A stretch of 64,000 nt of DNA from CAMBDS01 sp964355675 (GCA_964355675.1 CAYHEC010000014.1:26741-90740), one strand, 5' to 3'; shown: positions 34,684-43,412, numbered from the stretch's first letter. Made by a program: numbers and translations. The notes: generated from the sequence alone by a model not told the origin.

Positions 34684-36453
34684 TTACTTCAATAAAACGG
34701 CTCGGATCATCTTCCTGACTCCACCACTTTCAACACCTACCAGATAAAGTCCGACGGGCAGTCCATCGCCATTGATCGACAGACGATTCTCGCCTTTTCC
34801 TAAAGATGATACGCCTAAATCACGTAATAATTTCCCCGAAACATCGAAAAGTCCGACTTTGACCAATCCCGCCTCGCTCAATGAGAATGAGACCTCGGCA
34901 ACTGGGTTGAACGGATTGGGATACAAGCCGAGCAATTGAAATTCTGAAGGTTTAGTCAGGTTGTCAGGCTTGACTGCATCGGGAGGAGTAGTAGTGAGGG
35001 ATATCTCCATGAAGGAGTTTGTCATATATACGACTTGCTCGTTTTGGATGGTCATAGCTTCGGTGATCTCCTCGCTGTCGCCAACAGCATACCAGTAAGT
35101 AAAAATCAAAGTGTCACTGTCTCTTGCCCCATCGACGGCCTCGGTCATATCGTCGTCACCCCAGACTGTCAGCAACAATGTATCGCCCGAAATCACTCCC
35201 GCCCCCAAAGGTAATCCTTCCACGGAACTGACGCCTAACTCATCGCCATTGGAAATCTCACCCAGAAGACTCCAACTGCTGACCGCGATGGACATCGAAC
35301 TTCCAGTGTTGGTTCCATTCGAGAATTGGGTCGGCAACGACGGCGCAGTGGGCGGCTCAAGATTACGATCAGGTTCAGGCCAGATGAATTCAAATGGCTC
35401 ATTCGTCACGCTCAATATCTGCAATCCATTACCCGGTAAAATCATCGGTAAATCAGATAAAGCGAGACCAGGGATGGCAAAGTTGCCCCGCCCGTCACGA
35501 ACTATGCTCGCTCTATCTCCGATCAGATCCATAACTTGGCTCGGATGGATCGTATCTAAGCGCGGATAGGAAATCCAGTTCCAGCCGCTCTCTACGGGAT
35601 AAGAATGTGAGGGATCGACGAACTCGCCGGAGAATTTGATCTCTGCATCTTCAGTAACTTTGATCTGATAACTGCTAAACACCATCCAGTTGCCGATCTC
35701 GTTCACTCGTTCAGCCGGATTGAAAATTCTTCCGGCGGCGTCACGGAGGACGATAAGCGATCCTGCGTCGATCAACGGGGCAAAAAGGTTTGCTACCATT
35801 ATCGAATCGGGAGCTACAGGTGCGGAGATCAAATTCCAGCCGCTTGCAACTGTCACGATTATCGAATCAGGTGGTGGAGGTGGCGGCGGTGGTTCCGCTT
35901 CGGCGAGGGTGCGTTCGGAGCCGTAAATCCGGTCACCGCTACTGTTGTCATTGTTGTTTGCGGCATTCCCGCAAAAGTAAAATGTAATTTCACCGGTTCC
36001 TTCGCGCGGAGCCGTCCAGTCGAAGATCCAGGAGGCGCTGTTGGCTTGCCTTGGGAATGTGCCCGCGCTACGGTGTTTCAAGTACTGAGGCTGGTTGTTA
36101 TTGTTGCTTAGTTGAGTGGCTTGCTGATTGACAACGGCGAGATTGCCGCCGCGGGAATTATTGGAAGTAAGCGCTGTTAATTCGAATCCCCAGCGTCGAG
36201 CGTTTGGGTCGGCTAAAGCCAGAGTGAGACGATAGGTCTCGCCCGGCTGATAACTTTCGGGCAATCCCTGAAGATTAAGAGTACCTTGTCCGCTATTGAA
36301 CGCAAAGGACGAGTGGCACTCGGTGCAGTTCTGTTGGTTCGGAGGGCTGTTGGTCAAGCCATCATCGGGTCCGCCGGAACGAGCCAACAGGAACGAGGGC
36401 ATGAGTAGCAAGGTAAAAAGCGAAACAAACCGGGTCATTTTATTTTTGGGCAT
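34684..36453 (-). CDS. Exported T9SS-sorted protein with choice-of-anchor V-like domain and CXXCH
   Basis: A 589-residue secreted protein. After the signal peptide (to about residue 24) comes a domain with NCTECHSS (about 42-49, a c-type heme CXXCH) and the beta-sandwich pattern of choice-of-anchor V/Reeler-like proteins (PGETYRLTLALADPNARRWGFELTAL). A PPPPPPPP linker near 190 leads into middle repeats (two SGWN(L/W)IS motifs near 207 and 292). The C-terminal T9SS sorting domain has LYPNPFNPVAEVSFSL near 515, LFDVSGK and GLYLVGV. It is probably exported and anchored on or released from the cell surface. Whether the single CXXCH binds heme is untested. Confidence 0.8.
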   Translation of the reverse strand: MPKNKMTRFVSLFTLLLMPSFLLARSGGPDDGLTNSPPNQQNCTECHSSFAFNSGQGTLNLQGLPESYQPGETYRLTLALADPNARRWGFELTALTSNNSRGGNLAVVNQQATQLSNNNNQPQYLKHRSAGTFPRQANSASWIFDWTAPREGTGEITFYFCGNAANNNDNSSGDRIYGSERTLAEAEPPPPPPPPDSIIVTVASGWNLISAPVAPDSIMVANLFAPLIDAGSLIVLRDAAGRIFNPAERVNEIGNWMVFSSYQIKVTEDAEIKFSGEFVDPSHSYPVESGWNWISYPRLDTIHPSQVMDLIGDRASIVRDGRGNFAIPGLALSDLPMILPGNGLQILSVTNEPFEFIWPEPDRNLEPPTAPSLPTQFSNGTNTGSSMSIAVSSWSLLGEISNGDELGVSSVEGLPLGAGVISGDTLLLTVWGDDDMTEAVDGARDSDTLIFTYWYAVGDSEEITEAMTIQNEQVVYMTNSFMEISLTTTPPDAVKPDNLTKPSEFQLLGLYPNPFNPVAEVSFSLSEAGLVKVGLFDVSGKLLRDLGVSSLGKGENRLSINGDGLPVGLYLVGVESGGVRKMIRAVLLK

Positions 36454-36490
36454 TTATAGCTCTTTGAGACGGTAATTCGGATCATTAATC

Positions 36491-36519
36491 TCGATGAGAC
36501 TAAATTGACTCTATATCTT
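36491..36519 (+). promoter_or_regulatory. Possible promoter for the gene at 36652
   Basis: TATCTT at 36514-36519 in the string GACTCTATATCTTACG, identical over 16 bases to the mraZ -10 region apart from its first flanking base. The -35, TCGATG at 36491-36496 (17-bp spacing), is weak. Confidence 0.35.
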
Positions 36520-36651
36520 ACGCTCTTATCAATTTTTTGTGGGGATAATTTTCAAATTATAAAGCCTCAAGCGACGTAAGTCTATTTGTATGACAGTATG
36601 CTCTGTCTAACCCGCTAATCGAGCACTAAATTCTTTCCATAGGATCAATTG

Positions 36652-37734
36652 ATGAAATCAATCTCCCAATCCCTGCTATTGATAGCAACCATCGTTTTGA
36701 TAGCGAACGAAGCGGTAGCTATGCCGGAATTTGGCGTTCGATACAATCAGAGTTGCCAACTGTGTCATGTCGTTCCAACCGGTGGCGGGATGAGAGCCCT
36801 CTACGGAGCACAGTTCTTCAGCTACATGGACTTGCCTATGAAAGAGCTTGATGATTTCGCCCTTCTCGACTCGATCAATCCGAAAATAGGAAGGCATTTT
36901 CAGGTCGGCGTCGATTTTCGTTCGCTTTACTATAGTTCCAATGATACTCTTTCAGGTAACAGTTTTGTGACCATGGAAGGGACGCTTTACACCACAATTG
37001 CCCCGACAGACCGAACCATGGTTTACCTTTCGCGATCACTGTATGGTTCCAGTGAGGCTTTTGCTCTAATACAGGGATTGCCTTACTCCTCGGTATTTAG
37101 AGGGGGCCGGTTTATGCCTGCCTATGGTTGGAAGTTTGTCGATCATAACAGCTATGTCAGAAGCCGCCTTGGCTATGGTCAAGGCAAAGGCGCCGAGGAT
37201 GGTTTGGAGTACGGATTCTACCCGTTGGAATGGGAGGCGTCCGTTGCCTTGACTAACGGATCGTTGGGGATTGTCGATGGCAATCGCGGGAAAGTGTTAA
37301 CCACAAGGGCTTTGAAGAGATTAGTTGCAGGATATTTCAATATAACCGGGGGTATGAGCTGGCGCTACGCGGAATTCGATATGGGTAAGGGGTTGGCGAC
37401 GCCGGGCTTGCAACGATATGGCGGACCGTTTTGGGGAATAAATTGGGGACCAATCACCTATCTCGGAGAAATAGACTGGATTGTAACCAGCAAGAGAGAA
37501 CTCGCTTTAACTCATTCGTTAGGATATATGCTGAAGCGAGGAATGTATGTCACGGCGCAGTACGACTTCTACGACCCAAATCTGGACGTGAAAAATGGTT
37601 ATGAGTGGCGCGGGAGAGTCGGCGCGGACCTGTTTCCGACGGGTTATCTTGAACTTCTGCCCGGATTTGTCTGGGAGCGGCGTTCTGGCAAAGAACATGG
37701 AACCGGGGAACTTCAACTCCATGTCTGGTTTTAG
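36652..37734 (+). CDS. Exported protein with one CXXCH site and barrel-like C-terminus
   Basis: A 360-residue protein with a signal peptide (to ANEAVA, about residue 24), then MPEFGVRYNQSCQLCHVVPTGGG (shown with its CQLCH heme site near residue 37). Long stretches of alternating aromatic and polar strands follow (LYYSSNDTL, AGYFNITGGMSWRYAEF, TAQYDFYDPNLDV, GYLELLPGFVWERR), ending LQLHVWF with a terminal Phe. That suggests an outer-membrane beta-barrel fused to a small heme-binding N-terminus. I choose ATG 36652 (AGGA 7 bases upstream) over TTG 36649. It sits between two other CXXCH proteins, hinting at a shared extracytoplasmic electron-transfer role; the specific function is unknown. Confidence 0.7.
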   Translation: MKSISQSLLLIATIVLIANEAVAMPEFGVRYNQSCQLCHVVPTGGGMRALYGAQFFSYMDLPMKELDDFALLDSINPKIGRHFQVGVDFRSLYYSSNDTLSGNSFVTMEGTLYTTIAPTDRTMVYLSRSLYGSSEAFALIQGLPYSSVFRGGRFMPAYGWKFVDHNSYVRSRLGYGQGKGAEDGLEYGFYPLEWEASVALTNGSLGIVDGNRGKVLTTRALKRLVAGYFNITGGMSWRYAEFDMGKGLATPGLQRYGGPFWGINWGPITYLGEIDWIVTSKRELALTHSLGYMLKRGMYVTAQYDFYDPNLDVKNGYEWRGRVGADLFPTGYLELLPGFVWERRSGKEHGTGELQLHVWF

Positions 37735-37774
37735 TACAAAAACTGAACCCGGCAAACTTTAATATTGTGGTACT

Positions 37775-37975
37775 CTTGGAGGGCGGACTTTCAGAGTTCG
37801 TTGATTTATTCGCTTGGGACGCCAATTCGGACAAGATTCTCTTGGAGGGGGGGCTTCAGCCCGCCCTTGTTTGTGCTTGATTGTCCTTTAGGGGGGGCTG
37901 AAGCCCCCCCTCCAAGAGGATCAAATCTCTACTCGAACGAATAAATCAACGAACTCTGAAAGTCCGCCCTCCAAG
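37775..37975. repeat. Nested inverted repeat: perfect 38-bp arms around an inner palindrome
   Basis: Outer arms 37775-37812 and 37938-37975 (CTTGGAGGGCGGACTTTCAG and onwards to TTATTCG) are perfect reverse complements over 38 bp. The 125 bases between them contain a second inverted pair, CTTGGAGGGGGGGCTTCAGC near 37840 and its complement near 37893-37918. It looks like one palindromic element inserted into another. Confidence 0.9.
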
Positions 37976-38019
37976 AAGATTAGATCACACAGGCTAAAAC
38001 TCTCAAAGGAATAAATAAA

Positions 38020-38427
38020 GTGATAAATTCAATTCGTTCAATTCGGTGGGGCGTGTTAATTGCAGGCTTCGCACTGATTGCTGGTTGTAGCGACAGCGGA
38101 GACAAGACTCCGACAGGTGGGAATAACGCGCCGGTATTACGAGCGGTATGGAGGGGTAATGAAGGGATAGGTCAGCTCTTGATGCAGAGTTGCACCCCCT
38201 GCCACACAGCTCAGAGCCAGAACGGCTTTAATGTTTCCACTCACAACAACATCATGTCAAATGGCGACATTATTGCGGGAGATTCGACCGATGCCAGCTA
38301 CTTTACGAAGAAGTTGACTGGCGATCCCGACGCCGGGGCACGGATGCCTCAAGGCGGGCCATACTTATCTTCAGCCAATATCGACACAATAAAGGTATGG
38401 ATTAAGCTCGGAGCACTTGATAATTAA
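38020..38427 (+). CDS. Cytochrome c-like lipoprotein, single CXXCH
   Basis: A 135-residue lipoprotein. The signal ends at LIAGCSDSG (lipobox Cys about 23). The mature part has CTPCHTAQS near residue 58 (heme-binding CXXCH) and a likely distal ligand in ARMPQGGPYLS near 107, followed by an IDTIKVWIKLGA helix. This is the pattern of small class I or planctomycete-type cytochrome c domains. GTG start with AAAGGA upstream. It would be an anchored periplasmic or outer-membrane electron carrier, and is third of three neighbouring genes with single heme sites. Confidence 0.8.
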   Translation: MINSIRSIRWGVLIAGFALIAGCSDSGDKTPTGGNNAPVLRAVWRGNEGIGQLLMQSCTPCHTAQSQNGFNVSTHNNIMSNGDIIAGDSTDASYFTKKLTGDPDAGARMPQGGPYLSSANIDTIKVWIKLGALDN

Positions 38428-38500
38428 TAATTAATAATTAATAATTAATAATTTAAGGCAGGCACTAATTACTAATTATTAATTATTAATTATTAATTAA
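38424..38500. repeat. AATTAATAATT tandem and inverted repeat between convergent genes
   Basis: Direct TAATAATTAAT-type repeats run from the cytochrome stop codon to about 38452. After AAGGCAGGCACT a second run of ATTAATTATT-type repeats (about 38467-38498) reaches the metH stop. The two halves are reverse complements, so the whole forms a long AT-rich hairpin that could terminate in both directions. Confidence 0.85.
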
Positions 38501-41500
38501 ATCGCATAGTACTTTCCGGCAGGATGATGGAACACCAGCGCCGAAACCGATCCCTCCGGGTGCATCATAAAGCCTTCGGTCAGTTCAACTCCGATCCGCT
38601 CCGGTTGAAGCAGGTCGAAGAGCGGCTTCTGATCTTCCAAGTTCGGACATGCCGGATAACCGAACGAAAGCCTGATCCCGCGATATTTGGTGCGGAATAC
38701 GTCTTGCACGTCAAAGTCGTACGGGTCGGGTATTCCCCATTCCTGACGAATGCGCTGGTGGACCCACTCGGCGGTTGCTTCAGCCAATTCGATAGCCACT
38801 GATTGCAATATCAAGGACGCTAACAGGCGTCCTTCTTTTCTCATTTCCGCCGCTCGAGTTCCCGTCTCCAGCCCCGCCGTTACTACAAACATGGCAACAT
38901 GATCGCCCCCCAACTCAGGCGGTCTGATCCAATCGACTGCGGATATTCCGGCGCGACCTTGCTGGCGGGGGAAGGAAAAGTTTTGAACCGCGAAAGGAGG
39001 AGGAATTGAATCATCATTTTCCCCTTCGTTTCTTCGTTTCTTCGTGTTAAGAAGAATCTCCTCACCTTCCGGCTTTACCGGGAACCACCGGTAAATTGCC
39101 TTCGGAGCGAAAATACCGGATTGTTCGCCTTCCACAACGATTTCCTTTACCTGATCCTTTAATTTCAATAATTTATAATCATTTCCTTCGAGCAGTTTTC
39201 TTGTGACGCCTTTTATACCGAGGTGCTTCCCATAGAGCATCTGGTCGTTCAAAAAGGGCAAAACGAGATCGACGGGGATTTTATCAAGAATATGTTCATT
39301 GAGATCGGGCGGTTCCGGAACATCTGTCGCTATCCAACTGGCAGGACGTATTTCCGTCAACGATAGGGCATCGACGGAAGATGCTGAAACAATTTCTTCT
39401 GCCTCCGTCTTTTGCCTCATCTCTTGCCAGCTCGTCTTCAACGACGCGAACTGCTCTTTATCAGCAATCTGATTGGCGAGTTGTAAGCCTTCCATCGCCT
39501 CAGCCGCATAGAAAACCGACCCGGCATAGTGCGGAGATATTTTCAGCAACGTGAATTTTTTTGATAGCGCCGCTCCTCCAACTAACAACGGCAGATTAAT
39601 TCCCGCCGCCTGTAAGTCGTCTGCGGTGTGAACCATCTGCTGAGCGCTCCTGACTAATAGCCCCGAAAGCCCAATCATATCCGGCGAATGCTCCTTAACA
39701 GCGGCGATTAGCGTTTCTGGCAGGACTTTTATGCCAAGATTGATCACGTCGTAACCATTATTCGAGAGGATCATGTCAACAAGATTCTTTCCAATATCAT
39801 GGACGTCACCCTTGACCGTCGCCAATAGTAGCTTCCCCTTCACAGCACTTGTGTCGCCCGCCTTGAAGAAAGGACGGATAATGTCCACGGCGGCTTTCAT
39901 CACCTCAGCCGATTCCAACACTTCTGCGACAATCAGTTGATTGCTTCCAAAGAGTTTTCCCACCTCGTCCATTCCAGCAAGCAAAGGTCCGTTGATGACT
40001 TCCAAAGGCGTCATCCGGCCGAGTAGAGTCAGCAGGTTTTTCTCAAGACCGGTTTTGCGAGCCTCGATAACGGCTCGGGAGACCTGCTCCTCAACCGGTA
40101 GCGCCGCCCACTCATCGGCTGTACGCTCGATTTTCGCCTCGCGGAAGTGAGCGGTGAACTCGGCGATGACATCGTTCGTGCCCTCCATCAGCAGGCGGGT
40201 GGCGAGTTCGACTTCGTTAGGTGGAATACTTGGGTAGCGGCGCAGTCCTTCGGTGTTGACGATTGCCATGTCGAGACCGGCTTTGGTGCAGAGATAGAGG
40301 AATACAGAGTTTATAGTCTCACGACCGGCAGGAGGCAGTCCGAACGAAACGTTCGATATTCCCAATAGTGTCAAGCAGTTGGGAAACCTCTCTTTTACGG
40401 CTTTGACGCCTTCTATGGTGGTTTTGGCTGAGCCGAGGTAGTTCTGGTCGCCTGTTCCAGCCGGAAAGACAAGCGGGTCGAAGATGATGTCGGTGTCGGG
40501 AAAGTCGAATTCATCTTTAAGGATACGATAGGTTTTTTCGGCAATTTCAAGCTTGCGCTCGACGGTTACGGCCATGCCCTGGATCGGATCATCGTCGATC
40601 AAACCGCAAATCAGTGAAGCGCCATACATTTTGGCGAGACCGGCAACCTTACGGAGTCGTTCCCCGCCGTCCTCAAGGTTGACTGAATTGATCGCTGGCT
40701 TGCCGCCGATCATTTTCAGAGCCGCTTCGACGACTTCTACGTCGGTGGTATCGACGAGGAGAGGGACGCGGACTTTACGGAGAAGCGACTGCCCAAGTCT
40801 TGTGAAGTCTGCGAGTTCATCGCGGTCGGGGTCGGCACAACAGACGTCGAGCACCATCGCGCCGCGCTTGACTTGATCGCGACCGACCTCGGAGGCTTCA
40901 TCCCAATTTCCAGAACCAACTAACCGTTTGAACTTTCGCGATCCGATGGTGTTGGTGCGTTCGCCAATATAGACCGGTTTGTTGTCGGCGTAAACGAGCA
41001 TCGTCTCGGCTCCGGCGAGGGCGGGGTAGAAGCCGGGGAGTTTGCCTGTGCGAGGCTTGATGCCATCGACTGCCTCACGAATGGCACGAATATGAGCCGG
41101 TGTCGTCCCACAACAACCGCCGACGATGTTGATGAAGCCTTCTTTGGCGAAGCGGTGGATCACATCGCGGAAGAAGTCGGGGCCTTCAGAGTAGCGCCCT
41201 TCATGGTCGGGGAGTCCGGCGTTGGGCCAAACGGTGACGGGAAGACGAGACAATTCTGCCAAAGTCCTTAAGTGATCTGCCATTAGTTCGGGGCCCGTAG
41301 CGCAGTTGAGACCGACGGCAAAGAGGTCGAATCCGGCGACGGTATGGTAGAGGGCATCGATGGTCTGTCCGGCGAGCATACAGCCGTTAGGTTCGATGGT
41401 TACCGAAAGTAACAGAGGCGCGGCGCGGTCGAGTTCGCGTTGGGCTTTTTGAACGCCGAGGAGGGCGGCTTTGACGTTGAGGGTATCCTGCTGAGTCTCA

Positions 41501-42075
41501 AGGACGAGCATGTCTGCGCCACCTTCGAGCAACCCAGCGGCGTACTGATGGTAACACTCAATGACTTCCGCGAAGGTGACGTTCTGAGTGACCGTGATCG
41601 TGCGGGTGCCGGGACCCATGGAGCCGAGGACGAAGTGGCGTTGATTGGTGAGGCGAACAGCTGTTCGCCTCACCACCTCTGCATCGTCACTGGTAGGGCG
41701 AACAGCTGTTCGCCCTACCTCAAATTCTCTTATTGCCTGATGCGCCAGCTCCGCCGACTTCCGGGCAAGCTCTCTTGCGCGGCCAGCGATGCCGTACTCG
41801 GCGAGGACGATGTCCGACCCGTTGAACGAGTTGGTCTCGAGGATATCGGCGCCAGCTTCGAGGTACGACTTATGGACGGCGAGCGGAACCCATTCGCCGT
41901 GGGCGTTGAGCATCTCGTTGCAACCGAAGAACTCTTCGCCGCCGAAGTCTTTGGCGGTCGGGCGGAGTGTTTCGAGGGCGGTGCCGGTGGCTCCGTCGGT
42001 GATGAGAATGCGCTGAGACAGAAGGTCGGTCAGCTCAGCGCGGGTGAGAAGGTCTTGGGAATGGGTGAGGGACAT
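38497..42075 (-). CDS. metH: Cobalamin-dependent methionine synthase MetH with palindrome inserts
   Basis: A 1192-residue enzyme transferring a methyl group from methyl-tetrahydrofolate via cobalamin to homocysteine. Domains in order: homocysteine-binding (1-340; zinc ligands in GLNCATGP and GGCCGTTPAHI), pterin-binding (about 360-640; VYIGERTNTIGS), B12 cap and binding (about 660-900; DVHDIGKNLV is the DXHXXG cobalt-ligand motif), and AdoMet-binding reactivation domain (about 960-1192; RLSFGYPACPNLEDQ). Residues about 120-145 (VGRTAVRPTSDDAEVVRRTAVRLT) come from two palindromes and lie in the barrel just before the RHFVLGSMGPGT strand. A Lys/Arg/Asn-rich linker near 1020 is encoded by octamer TTCGTTTC repeats. 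No cobalamin riboswitch is visible upstream. Confidence 0.95.
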   Translation of the reverse strand: MSLTHSQDLLTRAELTDLLSQRILITDGATGTALETLRPTAKDFGGEEFFGCNEMLNAHGEWVPLAVHKSYLEAGADILETNSFNGSDIVLAEYGIAGRARELARKSAELAHQAIREFEVGRTAVRPTSDDAEVVRRTAVRLTNQRHFVLGSMGPGTRTITVTQNVTFAEVIECYHQYAAGLLEGGADMLVLETQQDTLNVKAALLGVQKAQRELDRAAPLLLSVTIEPNGCMLAGQTIDALYHTVAGFDLFAVGLNCATGPELMADHLRTLAELSRLPVTVWPNAGLPDHEGRYSEGPDFFRDVIHRFAKEGFINIVGGCCGTTPAHIRAIREAVDGIKPRTGKLPGFYPALAGAETMLVYADNKPVYIGERTNTIGSRKFKRLVGSGNWDEASEVGRDQVKRGAMVLDVCCADPDRDELADFTRLGQSLLRKVRVPLLVDTTDVEVVEAALKMIGGKPAINSVNLEDGGERLRKVAGLAKMYGASLICGLIDDDPIQGMAVTVERKLEIAEKTYRILKDEFDFPDTDIIFDPLVFPAGTGDQNYLGSAKTTIEGVKAVKERFPNCLTLLGISNVSFGLPPAGRETINSVFLYLCTKAGLDMAIVNTEGLRRYPSIPPNEVELATRLLMEGTNDVIAEFTAHFREAKIERTADEWAALPVEEQVSRAVIEARKTGLEKNLLTLLGRMTPLEVINGPLLAGMDEVGKLFGSNQLIVAEVLESAEVMKAAVDIIRPFFKAGDTSAVKGKLLLATVKGDVHDIGKNLVDMILSNNGYDVINLGIKVLPETLIAAVKEHSPDMIGLSGLLVRSAQQMVHTADDLQAAGINLPLLVGGAALSKKFTLLKISPHYAGSVFYAAEAMEGLQLANQIADKEQFASLKTSWQEMRQKTEAEEIVSASSVDALSLTEIRPASWIATDVPEPPDLNEHILDKIPVDLVLPFLNDQMLYGKHLGIKGVTRKLLEGNDYKLLKLKDQVKEIVVEGEQSGIFAPKAIYRWFPVKPEGEEILLNTKKRRNEGENDDSIPPPFAVQNFSFPRQQGRAGISAVDWIRPPELGGDHVAMFVVTAGLETGTRAAEMRKEGRLLASLILQSVAIELAEATAEWVHQRIRQEWGIPDPYDFDVQDVFRTKYRGIRLSFGYPACPNLEDQKPLFDLLQPERIGVELTEGFMMHPEGSVSALVFHHPAGKYYAI
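41647..41719. repeat. Two 28-bp palindromes inside metH
   Basis: 41647-41674 (half-site GGTGAGGCGAACAG, perfect) is identical to the first unit beside the RAYT gene. 41692-41719 (half-site GGTAGGGCGAACAG, perfect) lies 17 bases on. Both are read on the minus strand in the same codon phase. Confidence 0.95.
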
Positions 42076-42129
42076 ACTGATAGATTTCGAGTAAAATAAT
42101 TGGATTCTGAAGATTTGTAGTTATAACAC

Positions 42130-42158
42130 TTGACGCAGACACAACACAAACATATCTT
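42130..42158 (+). promoter_or_regulatory. Sigma-70-type promoter for the two-gene unit at 42212
   Basis: TTGACG (42130-42135), 17-bp spacer, TATCTT (42153-42158), the same -10 hexamer as mraZ. The region up to the ATG is rich in ACACAA repeats. Confidence 0.6.
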
Positions 42159-42211
42159 ATACGTGTCACACAACACACACAAGACACAAAACTAATCTAA
42201 AGGAAGCTGAA

Positions 42212-42886
42212 ATGCCTGAACGCTTAATCGAATCGAGGCTTCAACTCTTGGAGCAAACAATTACAAGCGAGATGAGTACCGCCTTGAATCAGGGAAATTC
42301 CGACCGCGTAATTGATCTTGCTCGGAGCCTTGAGCAAACCAAACATTTGTCCGTCAGACTGGCTAATGTGGAAGTAGAAATCTCTGAACTGGAGCTTGCC
42401 CTTCGAAATGGAAATTCAATAGTTCCTCACCGTATAGTAACAAATCCTCGAAGAGAATCTGGAGGAATTACAACGGCAAGGGAACAGGCGGCCCAAGAAC
42501 GGGCAAGACTCGAGAGAGATCTTTCTCATCATGGTCTCCAAGTACACAGGGAAGGCAGATCTGAAATGATCTATACTCTTCCGAGTGGTGATAAAATGGC
42601 CGTAATGTTCGCAAACGAAAAACGTCCGGATCGATGGTTTTTCGGCACTCCGGTTGACGAGTACGGTTCCCTTGTATTCATTTGCCGCCAACCATCTGGT
42701 GAAATACATCGATTTTTTATACCCAAAGAGATGATCCGTCAATACAGACAACGGTTCGGAAGCTCTGAACACGGAGATTATAAATTCAATGTCTTCTATC
42801 GTAGGGGTCACTATGAGTTGGCAATTCCGGGAGAGGATCGAATTGATCTAACCTCATTCAAAGAGAATTATAATGCACTTAGATAA
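42212..42886 (+). CDS. Hypothetical protein, N-terminal coiled coil plus alpha/beta domain
   Basis: 224 residues, function not recognised. Residues 1-65 look like a coiled coil (ESRLQLLEQTITSEM, then LANVEVEISELELALRNG). A charged linker (about 70-105) follows. The last 120 residues are mixed alpha/beta with DRWFFGTPVDEYGSLVFICR, FFIPKEMIRQYRQRF, and a closing NVFYRRGHYELAIPG followed by DRIDLTSF. There is no signal peptide or membrane helix. The start has AAGGA 8 bases upstream and its own promoter. Sampled lines have about 42-45% G+C, below the flanking methionine genes, which fits acquired DNA. It overlaps the next gene by 14 bases, suggesting a functional pair. Confidence 0.75.
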   Translation: MPERLIESRLQLLEQTITSEMSTALNQGNSDRVIDLARSLEQTKHLSVRLANVEVEISELELALRNGNSIVPHRIVTNPRRESGGITTAREQAAQERARLERDLSHHGLQVHREGRSEMIYTLPSGDKMAVMFANEKRPDRWFFGTPVDEYGSLVFICRQPSGEIHRFFIPKEMIRQYRQRFGSSEHGDYKFNVFYRRGHYELAIPGEDRIDLTSFKENYNALR

Positions 42887-43184
42887 GCAATCCATTCCTC
42901 AGGGATTAAGTCATGTTGAAGATGTTATCCGACTCTGTATTCTATCTCGACGTGATCGTATTGAGTCAGGAAAGGACGTTGCCAAGTTAAATAAAATTGC
43001 TCTCCAAACTGTGCAACGAGCCTATACAACAGGTATTGGCCTACGATCAACAGAAGATTTCGATGATCTCCTTTATCAACCCGGCCTAATCAATTTAGAA
43101 CGACATTTGGCGAATTGGTTTCCTATGAATGCTCTACAGATTAGGCTATTCTTCAAAGGTATGCGAGAGCATTCTGAGCGGTAA
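42873..43184 (+). CDS. Hypothetical small protein, partner of the preceding gene
   Basis: 103 residues, function not recognised. It is predicted largely helical (VEDVIRLCILSRRDRIESGKDV, then LNKIALQTVQRAYTTGIG), with a C-terminal FPMNALQIRLFFKGM. No membrane segment and no clear helix-turn-helix. The ATG lies inside the last codons of the 224-residue gene (14-base overlap), so translation is probably coupled. The pair sits directly beside the RAYT and its palindrome array, so it may be cargo or an independent accessory pair such as a toxin-antitoxin or defence module; I have no motif to decide. Confidence 0.6.
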   Translation: MHLDKQSIPQGLSHVEDVIRLCILSRRDRIESGKDVAKLNKIALQTVQRAYTTGIGLRSTEDFDDLLYQPGLINLERHLANWFPMNALQIRLFFKGMREHSER

Positions 43185-43251
43185 AGTGACTCGGTTTGCA
43201 GGAACATGCCTCTCGCCGAACCTTGCTGCGTCTTCGCAAGGTGAGGGGTGT

Positions 43252-43401
43252 GGTGAGGCGAACAGCTGTTCGCCTCACCAGTAGCATAGCTCAGTCCTGA
43301 GGTGAGGCGGACAACTGTTCGCCTCACCGGCAGCATAGTGCAGTTCTGGGGTGAGGCGAACAACTGTTCGCCTCACCGACTCTTTGGCTGTCCGCCTCAC
43401 C
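43252..43401 (+). repeat. Left REP-like array, three full units and a half
   Basis: Palindromes at 43252-43279 (perfect), 43301-43328 and 43350-43377, with 21-base spacers AGTAGCATAGCTCAGTCC, GGCAGCATAGTGCAGTTC and so on. A half-element CTGTCCGCCTCACC ends at 43401, 12 bases before the transposase stop. The half-site consensus is GGTGAGGCGRACAR. Confidence 0.95.
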
Positions 43402-43412
43402 AACTACAACTA

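Noticed and set aside
41440..42099. 219-residue ORF antisense to metH
   Set aside because: Shadow of the conserved homocysteine-binding domain; no own signals.
42076..42211. Cobalamin or SAM riboswitch upstream of metH
   Set aside because: The divergent gap is only about 135 bases and has neither a B12-box nor a SAM-box-like fold that I can see.
43252..43401. 28-bp palindromic repeats with 21-bp spacers as CRISPR
   Set aside because: The spacers are nearly identical to one another, there are no cas genes, and a RAYT gene is between the arrays.
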